This document shows positions 63,444-64,000 of a DNA stretch of 64,000 nt, in pieces. The DNA is taken from assembly GCA_017794925.1 (NCBI GenBank), contig CP051238.1, positions 4,637,021 to 4,701,020 on the forward strand. Direction: 5' to 3'. Both the position numbers and the translations under genes were made by a program. Position 1 is the first letter of the stretch. Every line of letters begins with the position of its first letter. The stretch is from Aestuariibacter sp. GTDB lineage: Bacteria; Pseudomonadota; Gammaproteobacteria; Enterobacterales; Alteromonadaceae. The notes under the pieces were generated by a model. That model saw nothing but the letters and a program-made list of their open reading frames with translations, searched no databases and had not been told where the DNA came from.

Positions 63444-64000
63444 TTAATCCAAACCGGTAGGTTTCGCACTCAATCCCGCTTCGCTTTGGGCTATGACTTT
63501 GTCGATATTGCTACTCGTTAAGCGTATTGGCCAGTCAGTCTCTTGCGGCTCTGATGCAAACATCGCTTCGATAATACGATCGCCCATGGCGGGCCGGTAG
63601 TGCGCGGGTTCCCAGAACCATTTCATTGGCTCGCGGTTTTGCGCATAATCCGGATCTTCCAGCGTTTCTTTTGATGGCAAGCTGAAGTCATAAAAAGGAA
63701 ATTGCGGATAGGTATCGGCTAAGCCGGCTAAGTCACGCTTCCACTGCAAATAATCAGGCCAATGACCCGTTTGCTTAATCACCTGCCAATAAGACTGGTG
63801 ATAGGGATTAATAAACGTGTATAGCGTCACCTGGGGGTGGTTGGCTACCAGTTCATCAATAAACGTCTTGTACATCCCAATACCAAATAAGCCGTGCTCA
63901 CCACTATAACTGTACTGTTCTCGCTCAAAGCGCTGTTGCACGCCACTTTGCTGATGCTCGAAAAAGCGCTGTTTGCCTTCCGCTTTTATTGTCGCCAGGT
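63444..64000 (-). CDS. conserved hypothetical, SGNH-hydrolase-like C-terminal part; 5' end outside window
   Basis: The minus-strand frame is open from the window edge to the stop at 63444 (about 185 codons). No internal start needs to be assumed: the residues upstream of the GTG at 63941 (KQRFFEHQQSGV) read on smoothly. Segments such as YTFINPYHQSYWQVI, FPFYDFSLPSKETL and WFWEPAHYRPAMGDRII resemble the C-terminal half of SGNH-like proteins found in polysaccharide-acylation loci, with the DxxH-like final His in AHYRP. The full protein is needed to confirm this. Confidence 0.5.
   Translation of the reverse strand, partial: LATIKAEGKQRFFEHQQSGVQQRFEREQYSYSGEHGLFGIGMYKTFIDELVANHPQVTLYTFINPYHQSYWQVIKQTGHWPDYLQWKRDLAGLADTYPQFPFYDFSLPSKETLEDPDYAQNREPMKWFWEPAHYRPAMGDRIIEAMFASEPQETDWPIRLTSSNIDKVIAQSEAGLSAKPTGLD

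Overview
The window looks like a chromosomal segment of a marine gammaproteobacterium, most likely of the Alteromonadales (Alteromonas or Aestuariibacter type). This rests on familiar protein families: LuxS, a KefF/KefC pair with YghU, an RND tripartite pump, a Wza/SLBB exopolysaccharide exporter, an MFS sugar porter with a GH13 glucosidase, and an AraC-tailed hybrid sensor of the HTCS type. I saw no tRNA, rRNA, transposase, integrase or CRISPR array. Both edge genes run out of the window.

Layout. 0-9 kb: divergent surface-polysaccharide operons. Leftward are a PAPS sulfotransferase, a Wzy-like membrane protein and a GT4 glycosyltransferase; rightward are a VWA/TSP3 lipoprotein, a large seven-repeat SLBB exporter, a Wzz-like co-polymerase and a small membrane protein. 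9-18 kb: a DUF6326-like protein, a membrane AraC regulator, a maltose-type uptake and hydrolysis pair behind a LacI-type palindrome, and a glutathione-linked set (kefF, kefC, yghU). 18-29 kb: a Kelch protein, an S15/CocE hydrolase with an NTF2-like partner, a small beta-barrel, luxS, an unknown exported coiled-coil protein, a superinfection-immunity/SHOCT protein and a 1355-residue hybrid two-component sensor. 29-33 kb: an SDR, a glycosyltransferase overlapping a fatty acid hydroxylase, and an acyltransferase-3.

33-50 kb is the least ordinary part. A membrane-fused ECF sigma factor stands divergent from an exported CIA30-like protein. A ToxR/CadC-like membrane regulator with TPRs sits between an FGE-fold protein, two exported amidohydrolases and a trypsin-like protease. 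Arrays of TTATAR half-sites with 11-bp phasing lie at both control regions of this island, which makes it a candidate self-contained regulon. After a MscS channel comes a five-gene operon: ABC ATPase, ABC permease, amidohydrolase with a CIA30-like tail, DesK-like kinase and DesR-like regulator.

50-64 kb: a LysR regulator, an Ior-type periplasmic molybdoenzyme, a c-di-GMP phosphodiesterase overlapping a separate BLUF photoreceptor (a split light-responsive module), a PagL-like lipid A deacylase, an RND pump operon with a divergent AraC regulator and three copies of a probable AraC operator between them, and a partial SGNH-like gene.

All function calls come from reading the sequence and from knowledge of protein families. 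No database search was run.
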